Assembly: GCF_008298015.1 (NCBI RefSeq)
Contig: NZ_VTPX01000008.1
Span: 124,001 to 188,000 of the forward strand
From: Salinicola corii
GTDB lineage: Bacteria; Pseudomonadota; Gammaproteobacteria; Pseudomonadales; Halomonadaceae
Length of the DNA stretch: 64,000 nucleotides
Reading direction: 5' to 3'
Of this stretch, positions 62,090 through 64,000 are shown piece by piece; the first letter of the stretch is position 1; each line of letters begins with the position of its first letter. The notes beneath the pieces were generated by a model. That model saw only the letters and a list, made by a program, of their open reading frames with translations, was not told where the DNA came from and did not search any database. Made by a program: the position numbers and the translations under genes.

Positions 62090-62682
62090 CAGGCGTGCCC
62101 GGCGTCGCGGGTCATCAGGTTGAGATCGACGCCGAGGATACCGGCGGCGGCGCTCAGGCGCTGCTCCGGCGGGCGATCGAACAGGATCGCGGCGTCACCC
62201 TCGGCGATCAGCCAAGTGTTCTGCTTGAGCTCGTCCTCGAGCTGGCCGGATTTCCACCCCGCGCAGCCCAGCGTGACCAGATAGTGCTCCGGGCCGCGCC
62301 GCTGGGCGATCGCCTGCAGCATGTCCATCGATGTGGTCAGCGCCAGACCCTCGGCGACCTGAATGCTGGAGTCCCAGTCGCTGGCGTTGCCGCGATGCAG
62401 GATGAAACCGCGATCGCGATAGGTCGGCCCGCCGTTGTAGACCAGTACGTCGTTGTGCGGGCCGGGCTCGGACTCGATGTCGAGCTGTTCGAACAGCCCA
62501 TCCAGGGTCAGCTCGGAGGGCCGGTTGACGATGACGCCCAGAGTGCCGTCGTCATCGTGATCGCAGAGATAGGTCAGCGTCCCGGCAAAGTTGGGATCTT
62601 CCAGGTGCGGCATCGCCATCAGGAAGTAGTGCTTGAGGCTCTGCATCGGCGTAGGCATGGATGTTGGCCTGATCGTTGGCAT
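62089..62682 (-). CDS. algH: AlgH/YqgE family protein (UPF0301)
   Basis: Encodes 197 residues from an ATG at 62682 with GGAGT upstream; starts at 62658 or 62646 would give lengths closer to E. coli YqgE but lack ribosome-binding sites. The core is HYFLMAMPHLEDPNFAGTLTYLCDH, GVIVNRPSELTLDGLFEQL, YNGGPTYRDRGFILHR and LGCAGWKSGQLEDELKQNTW. The biochemical role is unclear; the P. aeruginosa relative affects alginate. Confidence 0.9.
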   Translation of the reverse strand: MPTIRPTSMPTPMQSLKHYFLMAMPHLEDPNFAGTLTYLCDHDDDGTLGVIVNRPSELTLDGLFEQLDIESEPGPHNDVLVYNGGPTYRDRGFILHRGNASDWDSSIQVAEGLALTTSMDMLQAIAQRRGPEHYLVTLGCAGWKSGQLEDELKQNTWLIAEGDAAILFDRPPEQRLSAAAGILGVDLNLMTRDAGHA

Positions 62683-62782
62683 AGGACTCCATCGGACATC
62701 GCGCAGCGATCCGGCGCTCGAGCCGCGAGCGCCGGTCATAGGGGAAATGGGCTCATTGTAACACCTCTGCCCCGCCAGGCTC

Positions 62783-63748
62783 TCAGCCCCGACCCTTCAG
62801 CCGTCCGGCGATCGCGGTCATCAGCAGCCCGGCGATATCGGTGCCGCGCTGGTCGTCGATCTCGCGCACGCAGGTGGGGCTGGTGACGTTGATCTCGGTG
62901 ATGTAGTCGCCGATCACGTCGAGACCGACGAACAGCAACCCCTTGTCGCGAATCATCGGCTGCACCTGCTCCACCAGCCAGTAGTCGCGATCGGTCAGCT
63001 CGCGGGAGACGCCGCGCCCGCCGGCGGCCAGGTTGCCGCGGGTCTCGCCGGCACTGGGGATGCGCGCCAGGCCGTAGGGCACCGGTTCGCCGTCGACCAG
63101 CAGGATCCGGGTGTCGCCCTCCTTGATCTCCGGCAGATAGCGCTGGGCCATGATCTGGCGCTGGCCGCGCTCGGTGAGCTGCTCGATCACCGCGCCGAGA
63201 TTGCGGCCCTCGGGGCCGATATGGAAGATGCCGGTGCCGCCCATGCCATCCAGCGGCTTGAAGATGGTGTCGCCATGCTCGGCCTGGAAGGCGCGCAGCA
63301 CCGCGTCGCGGCACGACACCACCGTCGGCGGGATGCAGTGGGCGAACTGCTGGGCGAACAGCTTCTCGTTGCACTCGAACAGCGCCCGGGTCGGGTTGAC
63401 CACCAGCGTGCCCTCGCGCTCGGCGAACGCCAGCAGGTGCACGGCGTTGAGGAAGTGGCCATCCACCGGTGGGTCCTTGCGCATCAGGATCACGTCCAGC
63501 TCACCCAGCGGCATCGCCTCGCGCTCGCCGAGGTCGAACCAGTGCAGCGGATCTCGATGCACCTTGAGCGGGCGCGTGCTACCCATGGCTCGCCCCTCGT
63601 AGAGGTAGAGATCCTCCTGCTCGAGATAGTAGAGCGACCAGCCCATCGCCTCCGCCGCCCACAGCAGCGCCAGGGTGGTGTCCTTCTTGTAAGTAATGTC
63701 GGCGATGGGGTCCATCACCACGCCGAGCTTCACCGCTTTCTGACTCAT
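62783..63748 (-). CDS. gshB: Glutathione synthetase
   Basis: Encodes 321 residues. It starts KLGVVMDPIADITYKKDTTLALLWAA and carries MRKDPPVDGHFLNAVHLL and an ATP-grasp domain with TIFKPLDGMGGTGIFHIG, ending CVREIDDQRGTDIAGL. It joins gamma-glutamylcysteine and glycine. It precedes algH and ruvX on the same strand as in many gammaproteobacteria. Confidence 0.96.
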   Translation of the reverse strand: MSQKAVKLGVVMDPIADITYKKDTTLALLWAAEAMGWSLYYLEQEDLYLYEGRAMGSTRPLKVHRDPLHWFDLGEREAMPLGELDVILMRKDPPVDGHFLNAVHLLAFAEREGTLVVNPTRALFECNEKLFAQQFAHCIPPTVVSCRDAVLRAFQAEHGDTIFKPLDGMGGTGIFHIGPEGRNLGAVIEQLTERGQRQIMAQRYLPEIKEGDTRILLVDGEPVPYGLARIPSAGETRGNLAAGGRGVSRELTDRDYWLVEQVQPMIRDKGLLFVGLDVIGDYITEINVTSPTCVREIDDQRGTDIAGLLMTAIAGRLKGRG

Positions 63749-63844
63749 CGGAGAGGTCTTCCCAAAGAGAGATTGAATGGGTCGCAGTATGACGCAGCGC
63801 GCGCTGCGTCACCAAAAGAGATCATGATCCCGAGCCCGACCGTT

Positions 63845-64000
63845 TTATCTGGCGCCGCCCAACCGATCCCACAGGAACCGCCACGCCAGCGCGCTCAACC
63901 TGGCGCGCTGGGCGTTGTCCGCCGCGCCGCCGTGGCCGCCCTCGGTGTTCTCGAAATAGTAGACGTCACCTGCACCCATCGCCGCCATCTTCGCCATCAT
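63845..64000 (-). CDS. Prolyl oligopeptidase family protein, C-terminal end (partial)
   Basis: The minus-strand frame from the right edge to a TAA at 63845-63847 encodes 51 residues. GAGDVYYFENTEGGHGGAAD carries the catalytic-histidine setting of S9A prolyl oligopeptidases, followed by QRARLSALAWRFLWDRLGG, their usual C-terminal helix. The rest lies beyond the window. It would cleave after proline in short peptides. Confidence 0.75.
   Translation of the reverse strand: MMAKMAAMGAGDVYYFENTEGGHGGAADNAQRARLSALAWRFLWDRLGGAR

Overview
The window is a high-GC, densely coded stretch of a gammaproteobacterial chromosome. Gene content and order fit a halophilic or osmotolerant relative of Halomonas, Salinicola or Chromohalobacter. 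Housekeeping blocks (dxs-ispA-xseB beside serA, pyrB, and the algH-ruvX-gshB neighbourhood) sit next to an unusually large set of catabolic islands for nitrogen compounds. The genus assignment is an inference from gene content; I see no rRNA or tRNA. I see no phage, plasmid, CRISPR or intact transposase genes.

Layout. 1-11 kb: the end of a TetR regulator, a methyltransferase, djlA, the dxs-ispA-xseB operon, serA, a PqqU/YncD-like TonB receptor with a small lipoprotein, an internally deleted SDR gene and a DUF481 outer-membrane protein. 11-16.2 kb: a D-serine dehydratase-like PLP enzyme with its IclR regulator, divergent from a polar amino-acid ABC transporter across a paired palindromic operator. 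16.4-26.4 kb: two back-to-back modules for D-amino-acid or N-acyl-amino-acid salvage. The first is RpiR regulator, N-acyl-D-amino-acid deacylase, RidA and a sodium symporter. The second is a second RidA, a second DSD/D-threonine-aldolase-like enzyme, an M20 deacylase, a sodium symporter, a DUF3311 protein and a GntR regulator. The two ridA copies are nearly identical and inverted around the first symporter.

26.4-44.3 kb: a purine/ureide catabolic region (allA, NCS1 transporter, allE, puuE-type allantoinase, allantoin racemase, 8-oxoguanine deaminase, HIU hydrolase, OHCU decarboxylase). It has a 4-hydroxyproline module embedded in it (epimerase, deaminase, GntR regulator, D-amino-acid dehydrogenase) and an ABC importer with an RpiR regulator. 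Copies of a TTGTATACAA-type palindrome lie in front of most of these units and of two GntR/FCD regulators, suggesting a local regulon. The allantoate-hydrolysing step and urate oxidase are not in the window. Non-autonomous MITE-like repeats occupy 32973-33115 and 44356-44673.

44.7-47 kb: a stress-type SDR and pyrB. 47.3-61.6 kb: a putrescine uptake and gamma-glutamyl-putrescine (Puu) island with duplicated puuA, puuB and substrate-binding genes, puuD, puuC and puuR. It also holds the 5' remnant of a class III aminotransferase fused by deletion to the front of puuC. 61.6-64 kb: ruvX, algH, gshB and the C-terminal end of a prolyl oligopeptidase.

Together the window looks like a nitrogen-scavenging block (D-amino acids, hydroxyproline, purines, polyamines), each unit with its own transporter and local regulator. 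The points most worth checking are the inverted ridA twins, the shared palindrome regulon, two genes that carry clean internal or 3' deletions, and two small MITE families.
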